From positions 434,001-498,000 of the forward strand of contig CAWDLR010000004.1 of the NCBI GenBank assembly GCA_963803125.1: a stretch of DNA of 64,000 bases. Reading direction: 5' to 3'. Position numbers and translations under genes: made by a program. The stretch is from G963675935 sp963803125. GTDB lineage: Bacteria; Planctomycetota; Planctomycetia; Pirellulales; Thermoguttaceae. The notes under the pieces are model-generated. The model was not told the DNA's origin and searched no databases. It worked only from the letters and a program-made list of their open reading frames with translations. Below, piece after piece: positions 31,862 to 40,022 of the stretch (positions are counted from its first letter, which is position 1; each line of letters begins with the position of its first letter).

Positions 31862-32974
31862 ATGATCGATTCGCTTGCGCAAAACCCCGCGACGGCTGCG
31901 GCAACTGCGGCGACGGGCCTGCGCCCCTACTCCAAGCGCCAGCAGATCATGCAGGAGTTGACCGGCGACAGCGATCTGCTGCTGAAGGATCGGCTCGAAG
32001 TCCGCCACCTGATGACCCGCAATCCCGTCACGATCCTGCCGACGGCCAGCATCGAGGAGATGACGAGACTGATGAACGACCTGCGGATGCACCACCTGCT
32101 GGTGTGCAACCGCGCCGGCGATCTGGTGGGAGTCGTCAGCGACCGTGATCTGCGGGTCAAGCACGGCGCGACGGCCCGGCAGGTGATGAGCTACCCGCCC
32201 ATGACCTGCACTTCCGACACGCCAGTGACTGAAGCCATCACCTTCCTGAGGCACGAGAACATCTCCTGTCTGCCGGTGGTCGATCATGCTGAGCTCACGG
32301 GCATCCTGACCACGAGCGATCTGGTGCTGACGCTGCAATGCACGCTGCAATTGTCGATGCGGATGGCGCAGGTGCTGCAACAGAACCTGATCTGGTCGCA
32401 GGAGCTCGACAAGATCGTAGCCTCCTTGGACAGCGCGCTGACGGCCGAGGAGTTGGCCGGGCGGGTGGTGGCCGCACGCCGGGCAATTCGCCGGGAAATC
32501 CAAGACCTGGTCAACGTCGTCGATCTCCGCACCGACAGTTTGACCGGCGTGAGCAATCGCCAGGAATTGGAGGAGATCCTCGGCATGTTGCTGGCGATGA
32601 AGGCCCGCTACCAGCGGCCGTTTTCGCTGGCGATCGTTGTTGTCGATCATTACCATCGCATCCGCGAGGCCTGCGGCGACGCCGTGGTCAAGCCGCTGCT
32701 GAAGGCGGTGGCGCGGGCCATCGACGAGCACGTTCGCACCAGCGATTTCGTCGCCCGCTGCCGCGACGACGCCTTCGCCGTGGTGCTGACCGAGACCCGC
32801 CTGAACGAAGCCGAGGGCCTGCGACAACGCATCCTCGCCACCGCCCACGAGAATTCGACCCTCAACGTCAAGCTGCGAATCACCCTCCACGTGGTCGAGG
32901 CCAAGCAGGGGGAGAGCGTGGCGGAATTGCTCGCCCGCGCCGAAGGCGCCGCGACGGAATGGCCGGCAGAATAG
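31862..32974 (+). CDS. CBS-pair protein with degenerate GGDEF domain
   Basis: The 370-residue product starts at the ATG 31862, preceded by GAGGAGG. Residues of about 45-165 form two CBS motifs (VRHLMTRNPVTILPTASIEE and VSDRDLRVKHGATARQVMSY onward). A helical linker leads to a GGDEF-like domain (DSLTGVSNRQELEEILGMLL, ending AEGAATEWPAE). The active loop reads CRDDAF instead of GGDEF, so diguanylate cyclase activity is unlikely. It may instead bind c-di-GMP, GTP or a protein partner, with the CBS pair sensing an adenosine nucleotide. It has no TM helix. Confidence 0.85.
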   Translation: MIDSLAQNPATAAATAATGLRPYSKRQQIMQELTGDSDLLLKDRLEVRHLMTRNPVTILPTASIEEMTRLMNDLRMHHLLVCNRAGDLVGVVSDRDLRVKHGATARQVMSYPPMTCTSDTPVTEAITFLRHENISCLPVVDHAELTGILTTSDLVLTLQCTLQLSMRMAQVLQQNLIWSQELDKIVASLDSALTAEELAGRVVAARRAIRREIQDLVNVVDLRTDSLTGVSNRQELEEILGMLLAMKARYQRPFSLAIVVVDHYHRIREACGDAVVKPLLKAVARAIDEHVRTSDFVARCRDDAFAVVLTETRLNEAEGLRQRILATAHENSTLNVKLRITLHVVEAKQGESVAELLARAEGAATEWPAE

Positions 32975-33056
32975 TTGGCAGGCCGCGTGCGTTGGGTTGC
33001 AAACGCCAACAGCCGGGTGCGAAGGCTATAGCACCGACTCAGGGTTTGCAGGGCGT

Positions 33057-33145
33057 ACCACGGAGGCACGGAGGACACGGAGTGGAATACAATTATCCCT
33101 TAGGCGCACCGCAGAGGGCGCGGAGAACGCAGAGGGAAAACAGCG
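33057..33145. repeat. Low-complexity CACGGAGG / GCAGAGG repeat
   Basis: The stretch contains CCACGGAGGCACGGAGGACA and GCACCGCAGAGGGCGCGGAG. It is minisatellite-like text between convergent genes and encodes nothing evident. Confidence 0.6.
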
Positions 33146-33246
33146 AGAACGGATGATTTGAAGAGAAGCGAGCGAAACGAATTCCTTTGCCTCGATTATC
33201 AGGGAAACGCGGTCTTTCCTCCGCGTCCTCAGCGGTGCGATGACAT

Positions 33247-33973
33247 TCACCGTTGATCCTGCACGTGCCACTCGGGCAGGCTGTACTTTTCGGCAACGAG
33301 ATCCGCCGTGCGATGTTTGGGCCAAGAGTCACAAAGGTCGTCGGCGGCAAACGCATCGCCGACGCCTTGCGAATTGTCTCCGCCGGTACGGGCAAGTTGA
33401 CCAGAAAGCCCTCGTGTGGACGCCCCTCCCGATATGCCGGCATCCGCGGGGGCATCGCCAGGCAGCGATCGACCAGATCGAGCGGAAAGTCGTAGAGCAA
33501 CGTGCCGTGGTAGAGGAGATGATTGCGGCGGAGGCGGGCGCTGTTGCCGGAGAACTTCCGCCCGGCGAGAGCCAGATCGCTCGTGCCGCGGCATTCCACG
33601 CCTGGCGCGAAGACCGCTGCAGCGCGTCAACCAGTGTTGCCAGCACCCAGCGATGGGCTTCGCTGAGGGTGTGCAACTGCGGTCGAAGCCGATAACTGAG
33701 CACCAGGGCGTACATTAAGCAGCCCGGGCCGGCGACGACGGCGGCCCCGCCGCTTATACGTCGCAGCACGGGGATGCCCAGCCCGCGGCAGGCGTCGAGC
33801 CGCACTTCGACGTGAAACTGCGACGAGCGGCCCACCACGACCATCGGCCGCTGCGGCTCCCAAAGCCGAAGTGTCTCGGCCGGCGTCGCGCTCGCCTCGG
33901 CTTCGTCCAGCAGCGCTTCGTCCAGTGCCAGATTGTCGGCGGGCGTCGGAAGGGTGAGGTCGAGGTATCTCAT
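33247..33973 (-). pseudogene. lplA: Lipoate-protein ligase-like gene with two frameshifts
   Basis: The N-terminus (MRYLDLTLPTPADNLALDEA), the RRISGGAAVVAGPGCLMYAL motif and the C-terminus (LVAEKYSLPEWHVQDQR) are those of LplA/BPL-fold ligases. The middle segment CRGTSDLALAGRKFSGNSAR, which has the catalytic Lys, lies in a different frame. Shifts are needed at about 33600-33625 and at about 33345-33365; the second is a one-base loss. The enzyme attaches lipoate or octanoate to dehydrogenase subunits. Either the gene is dead or the sequence has two indels. Confidence 0.75.
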
Positions 33974-34285
33974 GGTCCGTTTATTACGCCTACGCAACTC
34001 TTGCCGGCAGACATCTTGCATCGCATAGTTTGGAGAGTTTAGCGAAGAAAACCGGGGTCGGCGAAGGGCCTGGAAAACTTGAAAAATTCTTGCCGCCGCT
34101 AACTCTCGCTGCGTATTATAGTTGTGAACCAATCTCGCGCCGACGGGTAGGACGACCATTTGCCGTTTCGCGAATAATCTGGCAGACTCAGGTGAAGGAT
34201 TATAGCCTCGTCCTAAGACGCGTAACCTATGGTTAAGGTAATTGCCGCTCGTAAGCGGCACATATTTCGCACTAGGGGATTAACC

Positions 34286-35503
34286 ATGAACGCCGTTGTT
34301 CGTCGGATATTGGCTGCATCGCTCTTGCTGGGGTTGGCCGCGCCGGCTTCGGCGCAGGAGTCGTGTGCGACTCCATGCGAAACGTATCGGCTCGAATATC
34401 AGACCGTCTGCGAGCAGCATCAGGCAACGGCCTACCGCGTCGAGTTTGAAACCGTCTGCGAGCAGCATCAGGTGACAAGCTACAAGCCCGTCTGGGAGAC
34501 GGCCCTGCGCGAGAATCGCTACACCGTCGCCCGGCCCGTCACCGAGACCGCGCTCCGCGAAGAGGTCTACACGGTGCAGCGGCCGGTGTACGAAACCGCC
34601 GAGCGCGAAGAGAGCTACACCGTAATGCGGCCGGTCTACGAGACGGCCTTTCGCACCGAGTATCGCACCGTCTACCAACCGGTCACCACCTGCCAGACCC
34701 GCTACATCGACCAGGGCTGCTTCACCGATCAGGTCGTGATGAAGCCGCCCGTCGCCGTGACGCGGCTTAGCTGGCAGTCGGCCTCCTGCGGCGTCGATCC
34801 AATCAGCGGACAGACGGTCTACCGGCGGCCGGGCCTGTACTGGACGCAAACGCCGGTCGGCAGCTATGAAGTGCAGAAAGTGTGGCGCCCCAACGTCGTC
34901 GCGCAGCAAGTGCAGCAGACCAGTTACCTGCCGCAGACCGTCGCCCAGCAGATTCCGATGCAAGTCTGCAAGTACATGCCCGAGCAGGTCGTGCGCAAGG
35001 TGCCGGTGCAGGTCTGCCGGATGGTCGCCGAGCAACAAGTCCGCAGGATCCCCGTGACCACCTGCAAGATGGTTTACGAGGAACGGGTGGAGCAGGTGCC
35101 GTATCAGGTCTGCCGCATGATGGCCCAGCAGCAGACGATCAGCGTGCCGCGGGTGGTCGAGAAGCGGATTCCGGTGACCTACACGTACAGCGTGCCGCGT
35201 CTGGTCTGCTACCGCGTGCCGCTGGACGCCTGCGGCAATCCGATCGTCGCTTCGCCGGTCGTGCCGGCCGTCCCGGTCGCGCCGCCTTGCGAGGCGGGAG
35301 TGCCGGGCGTGAAACAAGAGCCGACGCCCGCCAAGCCGCGCAATCCTGCCGACGTGCGGCCGGAAATCGACTCTGACGCCGCCACGCCGGGCCCGGTCCC
35401 GGACGACAAAGAGCCGGCCGTCAAGCAGGGGCCGATGAAGAAGGTCCCGCCGATGGACAACCCCGAGCCGAAGAACGATAGCTTCTACAATCGCAAGACG
35501 TAG
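34286..35503 (+). CDS. YTV-repeat Cys-rich cell-surface protein
   Basis: The 405-residue protein has a signal peptide (cleaved after SAQ, about residue 23). Imperfect repeats of about 14-17 residues follow, with the pattern x-YTV-x-RPVxETAxREE (VYTVQRPVYETAEREESYTV). A second repeat type is QVCxMxxEQQVRxIPVTTCK. The tail is Pro/Asp/Lys-rich. Such YTV proteins are major Cys-rich surface proteins known from Rhodopirellula and Blastopirellula. They likely form disulfide-linked envelope layers. An AGGGGA ribosome site precedes the ATG, and TTGCCG-N18-TATTAT at 34090-34119 is a possible promoter. Confidence 0.9.
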   Translation: MNAVVRRILAASLLLGLAAPASAQESCATPCETYRLEYQTVCEQHQATAYRVEFETVCEQHQVTSYKPVWETALRENRYTVARPVTETALREEVYTVQRPVYETAEREESYTVMRPVYETAFRTEYRTVYQPVTTCQTRYIDQGCFTDQVVMKPPVAVTRLSWQSASCGVDPISGQTVYRRPGLYWTQTPVGSYEVQKVWRPNVVAQQVQQTSYLPQTVAQQIPMQVCKYMPEQVVRKVPVQVCRMVAEQQVRRIPVTTCKMVYEERVEQVPYQVCRMMAQQQTISVPRVVEKRIPVTYTYSVPRLVCYRVPLDACGNPIVASPVVPAVPVAPPCEAGVPGVKQEPTPAKPRNPADVRPEIDSDAATPGPVPDDKEPAVKQGPMKKVPPMDNPEPKNDSFYNRKT

Positions 35504-35597
35504 AAGGGGCTTGTTCTCGTTGCGGGTGAGCAGCAAGTTGCCCAAGTGGCAGGTTGCCGAAGGCGCAGTACTTGTTTGCGGCCAAGATGGGACAACT

Positions 35598-35668
35598 GTT
35601 TAGCCGCCGCGTCTACGCGGCGTAGAATCGCCAGCAGGTGCAGCGCCGCCTGGACGCGGCGGCTAGAC
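35598..35668. repeat. 71-bp GTTTAGCCGCCGCG palindromic repeat
   Basis: Left arm GTTTAGCCGCCGCGTCTACG and right arm CCTGGACGCGGCGGCTAGAC carry a few substitutions relative to 10135-10205. The preceding text (CCAAGATGGGACAACT) resembles that before the copies at 43418 and 57902. Confidence 0.85.
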
Positions 35669-35765
35669 GATTGGGAGGAGACCGCCATGATCAGTACCTG
35701 TTATTGCACCCGTTTGCCGAAGGCGGCCGGTGACTTCGCGTGTCTTCTCGGCTATACTGGACGCC

Positions 35766-36914
35766 ATGTCCGCCGCCGATGACTCTTCTGACATTCTCCG
35801 AGGCAAGCGTCTGGCCTTCGCGGGCAAGCTGGCGAGCATGGCCCGCCGCGACGCCGCGCAACTGGTGCGGCGGCACGGGGCGACCGTGCTGGAGAAGCCC
35901 GACGCCTTGGCCGATCTGATCGTCGTCGGCGAGAACGAATTGCCCCTGCCCGCCGCCGGCGAGGGGAACGACTGGTTCGACGAGGAGACGCGGCGGAAGG
36001 TCGAACGGCGAGCGATCGAGGTCATCAGCGAGACGCAGCTTTGGCAGCGGCTGGGGCTGGTCGATTCGCAGCACGAAATCCACCGGCTCTACACGCCCGC
36101 AATGTTGGCCGAGCTGTTGCGGGTGCCGGTGGCGGTGATCCGCCGCTGGCATCGCCGTGGTCTGATCGTGCCGGTGCGCGAGGTGCGGCGTCTGCCGTAC
36201 TTCGACTTTCAGGAGGTGGCCACGGCCCGGCGGCTGGCCGAACTGCTGGCCGCCGGCGCGTCGCCGCGTGAGATGGAGAAGCAACTCGGGGCCTTCGCCC
36301 GCTGGCTTCCCGGCGTCGCCCGGCCGCTGGCCCAGCTTTCGGTCATCGTGCAGGGGAAGGAGATTCTGCTGCGGCAAGGCGACGGGCTGTTGGAGCCGGG
36401 CGGACAGTTGCGCTTCGATTTCGACGCCTGGGAGGAGGAGCCCCCGCCGCCCAAGGCCATTCCGAGCACGCCCGAACAGATGTGCCGTCTGGCCGCCGAG
36501 TTGGAAGAGGACGGCCAACTGGCGGTCGCCGCCGAGATGTATCACGCCGCCCTGGCCGCCGGCGGCCCCAAGGCGGAAGTCTGTTTTCAAGTGGCCGAGC
36601 TGCTCTACCGCCTCGGCGATCTGGGCGGGGCCCGCGAGCGATATTACACGGCCATCGAATTGGACGAGGATTACGTCGAGGCCCGCGCCAATCTCGGCTG
36701 CGTGTTGGCGGAGACGGGCCAGCACGAGTTGGCCGTGGCCGCGTTCGAGGGCGCGCTGCGCTATCATCCCGACTACGCCGACGTTCATTACCACTTGGCC
36801 CGCACGCTCGACGAAATCGATCGCCGCGAGCAGGCCGAGGAGCATTGGCGGGCCTTCCTCGCCGCCGCCCCCGACAGCCCTTGGGCCGAAGAGGCCCGCA
36901 GCCGCTTGGGATGA
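35766..36914 (+). CDS. BRCT-like, MerR-type HTH and TPR domain protein
   Basis: The 382-residue protein combines three parts. Residues of about 10-80 resemble a BRCT domain (LRGKRLAFAGKLASMARRDA, LVRRHGATVLEK). Residues of about 110-185 are a MerR-type winged helix (TPAMLAELLRVPVAVIRRWH, then RRLPYFDFQEVATARRLAEL). The last 140 residues are tetratricopeptide repeats (AEMYHAALAAGGPKAEVCFQ, ARERYYTAIELDEDYVEARA, AVAAFEGALRYHPDYADVHY). The combination suggests a DNA-binding protein that recruits partners. It is single, with no obvious operon partner. Similar fused proteins exist in other planctomycetes to my knowledge, function unknown. Confidence 0.82.
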   Translation: MSAADDSSDILRGKRLAFAGKLASMARRDAAQLVRRHGATVLEKPDALADLIVVGENELPLPAAGEGNDWFDEETRRKVERRAIEVISETQLWQRLGLVDSQHEIHRLYTPAMLAELLRVPVAVIRRWHRRGLIVPVREVRRLPYFDFQEVATARRLAELLAAGASPREMEKQLGAFARWLPGVARPLAQLSVIVQGKEILLRQGDGLLEPGGQLRFDFDAWEEEPPPPKAIPSTPEQMCRLAAELEEDGQLAVAAEMYHAALAAGGPKAEVCFQVAELLYRLGDLGGARERYYTAIELDEDYVEARANLGCVLAETGQHELAVAAFEGALRYHPDYADVHYHLARTLDEIDRREQAEEHWRAFLAAAPDSPWAEEARSRLG

Positions 36915-37062
36915 TAATGAATCTTGGACCTCCAACGTTGAATGGGAAAAGGGACGGGGCAGTCAAGCGAAGAAGAAGAGGGACGATCACGTTGACTGCG
37001 AGCGCAAATAAGCGCGCCTGCCTTCTTCCCTTCCTCCCATTTATTCTCCGGGGGGCGAACGA

Positions 37063-37692
37063 ATGGGACAGTCAGAGGTGCAACAACCTTCGGCAGATCG
37101 GCCAACGCGCGTCAACGTGATGGCAATGTCTGCGGACTTCACCACCGTGAAGCGCGAATGCGCCGACCTCGAAGAAGCGGTTCGTCTCTTTGAAACTCAT
37201 GACTGGCAGCGTGAGGTCGACCACGTGGAGCCAGAGTGGCGCCGAGTTGGTTGCGCCGCAACGCCGGATATGACGTTCTCAACGACCTATGGGCACCTGG
37301 TCGCGGCGGCGCAATCCGCGGAGCGTTTTGACGTGGAGGTCTGTCTGCCGCGGCTGAAACCGCGCTTCGGTCGGTTTTCGGGAAACAAGTTCTATACGTT
37401 GAGCGCGGTTCCGCATGCCCAAATCGGCGACATGGTCCGCGCCTTTTGTGCCGACCAGCTTGAAGAGAGGCACGCGTACTTTAGCGACTACCGCGGGTGG
37501 CCCCGGTTCTTGAACCGGGGGGCCGAAGGCCAAAGAGGCGGGTGGCCCCGGTTCTTGAACCGGGGGACCGAAGGCCAAAGAGGTGCTGAACAGAACTCGA
37601 TTTCTTCCGCGATTTGCATGAGTTTGAGCACCCCTCAAGACCTCTTGCGGCGACGCCGCACCGGTTCAAGAACCGGTGCTACCCGCTTGTAA
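37063..37692 (+). CDS. Hypothetical protein whose C-terminus is encoded by repeats
   Basis: The first ~145 residues (MGQSEVQQPSADRPTRVNVM onward, including FYTLSAVPHAQIGDMVRAFC) look like a real soluble protein of unknown function. From about residue 144 the sequence is GWPRFLNRGAEGQRG and GWPRFLNRGTEGQRG, encoded by two 45-bp repeat units, and ends inside another repeat. The original C-terminus was probably displaced. A G-rich ribosome site precedes the ATG; a start at 37120 is also possible. Confidence 0.5.
   Translation: MGQSEVQQPSADRPTRVNVMAMSADFTTVKRECADLEEAVRLFETHDWQREVDHVEPEWRRVGCAATPDMTFSTTYGHLVAAAQSAERFDVEVCLPRLKPRFGRFSGNKFYTLSAVPHAQIGDMVRAFCADQLEERHAYFSDYRGWPRFLNRGAEGQRGGWPRFLNRGTEGQRGAEQNSISSAICMSLSTPQDLLRRRRTGSRTGATRL
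37495..37584. repeat. Two tandem 45-bp GGGTGGCCCCGGTTC units
   Basis: Each unit contains the palindrome CCCCGGTTCTTGAACCGGGG followed by CCGAAGGCCAAAGAGG. The unit length of 45 bp preserves the reading frame. A related inverted palindrome, CACCGGTTCAAGAACCGGTG, lies at 37659-37678. Confidence 0.85.
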
Positions 37693-37804
37693 GCACCACG
37701 GGCCGCTTGATGCGATCCCCGACCTCCACGGCCTTTGCATGAGCCACGTCGCGCGGGCTCAGCACGGCCAAATCGAACGAAGTGTCGGCGAAAACCGCTT
37801 TCAT
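37679..37804 (-). pseudogene. Truncated VapC-type PIN-domain toxin
   Basis: Only 41 residues remain: MKAVFADTSFDLAVLSPRDV and AHAKAVEVGDRIKRPVVLTS, then a stop. The FADTS start contains the first acidic residue (D7) of the PIN active site; the remaining acidic residues are lost. The reading frame runs into a CCGGTTCTTGAACCGG repeat at the break. Its ATG overlaps the antitoxin stop as ATGA, as in intact vapBC operons. No nuclease activity is expected. Confidence 0.7.
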
Positions 37805-38040
37805 TGCCGTTTGGGCACGCCGTAAAGATAGTGGTCATGGTTGATCGACGCGTCCGGCGGCAAGCCTCGCGCCTTGCCAACGAAGTCTCTCATCGCTTCG
37901 CAAACGCTGGGAACTCTCTCCTCCTCTTTCTGACAGGGGATTTCCGTGAGCAGACGCACCTCGGCCTCGACCCCTTCGGGCAGCAGCGGCGCATCCTCCA
38001 GCCTGATCATGCCGTTTTCCACATGGCCTCGATAAACCAT
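37801..38040 (-). CDS. Antitoxin-like protein of a VapBC-type pair
   Basis: The 79-residue protein starts MVYRGHVENGMIRLEDAPLL and continues PEGVEAEVRLL, a pattern of AF2212/DUF104-like antitoxins. The C-terminus GLPPDASINHDHYLYGVPKR is probably the toxin-binding tail. The ATG at 38040 has GGGAGA upstream. It is translationally coupled to the truncated PIN gene, so it is now an orphan antitoxin. Confidence 0.72.
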   Translation of the reverse strand: MVYRGHVENGMIRLEDAPLLPEGVEAEVRLLTEIPCQKEEERVPSVCEAMRDFVGKARGLPPDASINHDHYLYGVPKRQ

Positions 38041-38192
38041 ATGCTCTGTCTCCCATCGGGAACCGCGATCAATCCCTTTCATTATACCTTACATCGCCAT
38101 CGACCGAAACACCCGTTGGAACGGCCAGATCCGGCCCGCCCGTCTGAAATTGTGTTTTAGCCCCGGCGACAAAACAGTCTACGCCGAGTAAC

Positions 38193-39866
38193 ATGGAACC
38201 TATGAGAACATCAAGCAATCGCATCGACCTGACCGAAGCCTGCAATCGCTTCGAGGAACTCGTCGCACGGGAGTTGCAGCGCGGGATGCTGACCGGCGTT
38301 TCGGTCGCGTGGATCGACGATCGACAGATCGTCTACTTGAAGGGATTCGGCCTGGCCGATCCGAAACGGAACGTGGCGGCCGGGCCGGAGACGGTTTATC
38401 GGGCCGGCTCGATCTCCAAGCTCTTTACCGCCGTGGCGGCGATGCAGTTGGCCGAACAGGGCAAGCTCGACATCGATCGGCCCGTCACCGACTATGCCCC
38501 GCAGTTCCGCATCGTCGTCCCCTTCGAGGATGCCGCGCCGATCACGCCGCGGCTGTTGATGGGCCATCGCGCGGGCATGATCCGCGAGTCGCCCGTGGGC
38601 GGATATTTCGATTCCAGCGAGCCGAGTTTGGACGCCACCGTCGCCAGCACCGCCGATTGCGTGCTGGTGCATCGGCCGGGGACGGTGACGAAGTACTCCA
38701 ATATCGGGGCCTCGGTGAACGGTTGGCTGATCGAGAAGATCACGGGCGTGCCGTTTCCGGAATATCAGCGGTGGTACGTGCTCGAGCCCCTCGGCATGAG
38801 CCGTTCCTCGTTCGTTCGCAACGCCGACGTCCGCCGCGGGCTGGCGAACGGGCAGATGCGGATCGCGGACGGCCGCGGCGGGTTTTTTGCCGCCGACGCC
38901 CCGCGGTTCGAGCTGGCCACGGTTCCCGCCGGCAACCTCTACACCACGGCTGAGGACTTGGCCCGCTTCGTGATGATGCTCTGCGGCGGCGGCCGCGGAG
39001 AAGGAAAACAGGTCCTTCGCCCCGAGACGCTCGATCAGGTGTTCCAGTCGCAAGCCCCGCAGGATCGCCTCAGTTACGGCCTGGGCTTCGTCACGGGGAA
39101 GTTCCGCGAGCATGACACGGTCGGGCACATGGGCGCGGTCTACGGCTTCACCTCGTCGCTGTTGGTAATCCCGAAACACAAGATCGGCGTCGTTGTGCTG
39201 GCCAATGACGACGTCATCGCGGGAACGGTCACCAAGTTGGCCGAGGCGGCGTTGGACCTGCTGCTTCTGCTCAAAACCGGGGAACCGCCGCGGGAAGAAA
39301 CGGAGCCCGTGCGGCTGGCGAGCGCGGAACTAGCGGAGTACGGCGGCGATTACGAATCGGAGAGCTATTGGGCGCGGGTCGAAGTTCGCGGCGAGCGACT
39401 GTGGGCAAATGTGTCCGGGCAGGAGTTCGAGGTGACGCCGGTCGGCGGCGATCGCTTCTCGGGCGACGGCCGCAATGCCGCCCGCGTCGCCTGGAACTTC
39501 GAGCGGGACGCCGGCGGGCAGGTGCGGGGCTTCACCGCGCTGTTTCAGCATTTCATCCGCGTCAACCCCGCCGCGGTCGCCGAGATTCCCGCCGCCTGGG
39601 ACGATTTCCTCGGCTGCTACGGGCCGGAGTTCATTCCGCTGCTGATTTCGGTCAAGCACGGCCATTTGTACGCGATGACGGAGAATATGTTCGACTACCG
39701 CCTGACGCCGTTGAACCGCACGAGTTTCCACCTGCCGACGGGCATGTACCTCGGCGAGCAGTTGGTTTTTAATCGCGGCGCGGACGGCCGCGTCTACGCG
39801 GCAACGTTGGCCAACATGGTCTTGAAGAGGATACGCGGAGAAGCAGTTCATTCGGAACCGCGTTGA
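38193..39866 (+). CDS. Serine hydrolase of the beta-lactamase/AmpC-like family
   Basis: The 557-residue protein has the nucleophile motif S73-I-S-K76 (AGSISKLFTA) and YSN near residue 169 (TKYSNIG), typical of class C beta-lactamase-like hydrolases and DD-peptidases. The first ~350 residues are catalytic; the last ~200 form a beta-rich extra domain. There is no clear signal peptide, which is unusual for this family. Its substrate is unknown; peptides, esters or D-amino acid peptides are options. It lies upstream of an OPT peptide transporter. Confidence 0.87.
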   Translation: MEPMRTSSNRIDLTEACNRFEELVARELQRGMLTGVSVAWIDDRQIVYLKGFGLADPKRNVAAGPETVYRAGSISKLFTAVAAMQLAEQGKLDIDRPVTDYAPQFRIVVPFEDAAPITPRLLMGHRAGMIRESPVGGYFDSSEPSLDATVASTADCVLVHRPGTVTKYSNIGASVNGWLIEKITGVPFPEYQRWYVLEPLGMSRSSFVRNADVRRGLANGQMRIADGRGGFFAADAPRFELATVPAGNLYTTAEDLARFVMMLCGGGRGEGKQVLRPETLDQVFQSQAPQDRLSYGLGFVTGKFREHDTVGHMGAVYGFTSSLLVIPKHKIGVVVLANDDVIAGTVTKLAEAALDLLLLLKTGEPPREETEPVRLASAELAEYGGDYESESYWARVEVRGERLWANVSGQEFEVTPVGGDRFSGDGRNAARVAWNFERDAGGQVRGFTALFQHFIRVNPAAVAEIPAAWDDFLGCYGPEFIPLLISVKHGHLYAMTENMFDYRLTPLNRTSFHLPTGMYLGEQLVFNRGADGRVYAATLANMVLKRIRGEAVHSEPR

Positions 39867-39878
39867 CAAGATCGAAGA

Positions 39879-39956
39879 AATAGCCGGGAGCCAACGGCTC
39901 CCGAAAAGTGCGTGGCTTTTCGGCCACGCTCCGGGAGCCGTTGGCTCCCGGCTATT
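39879..39956. repeat. 78-bp GGGAGCC palindromic repeat
   Basis: AATAGCCGGGAGCCAACGGC and GCCGTTGGCTCCCGGCTATT are perfect inverse arms. The middle contains CGTGGCTTTTCGGCCACG. It follows a gene end and ends in a T6 run, so it can act as a terminator. Related to 6024-6100. Confidence 0.85.
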
Positions 39957-40022
39957 TTTTGCACGAGAGCGACCACTTGAGGCGTGACACGACCGCATCG
40001 GCAATCATGGAGAATCCCGCCT

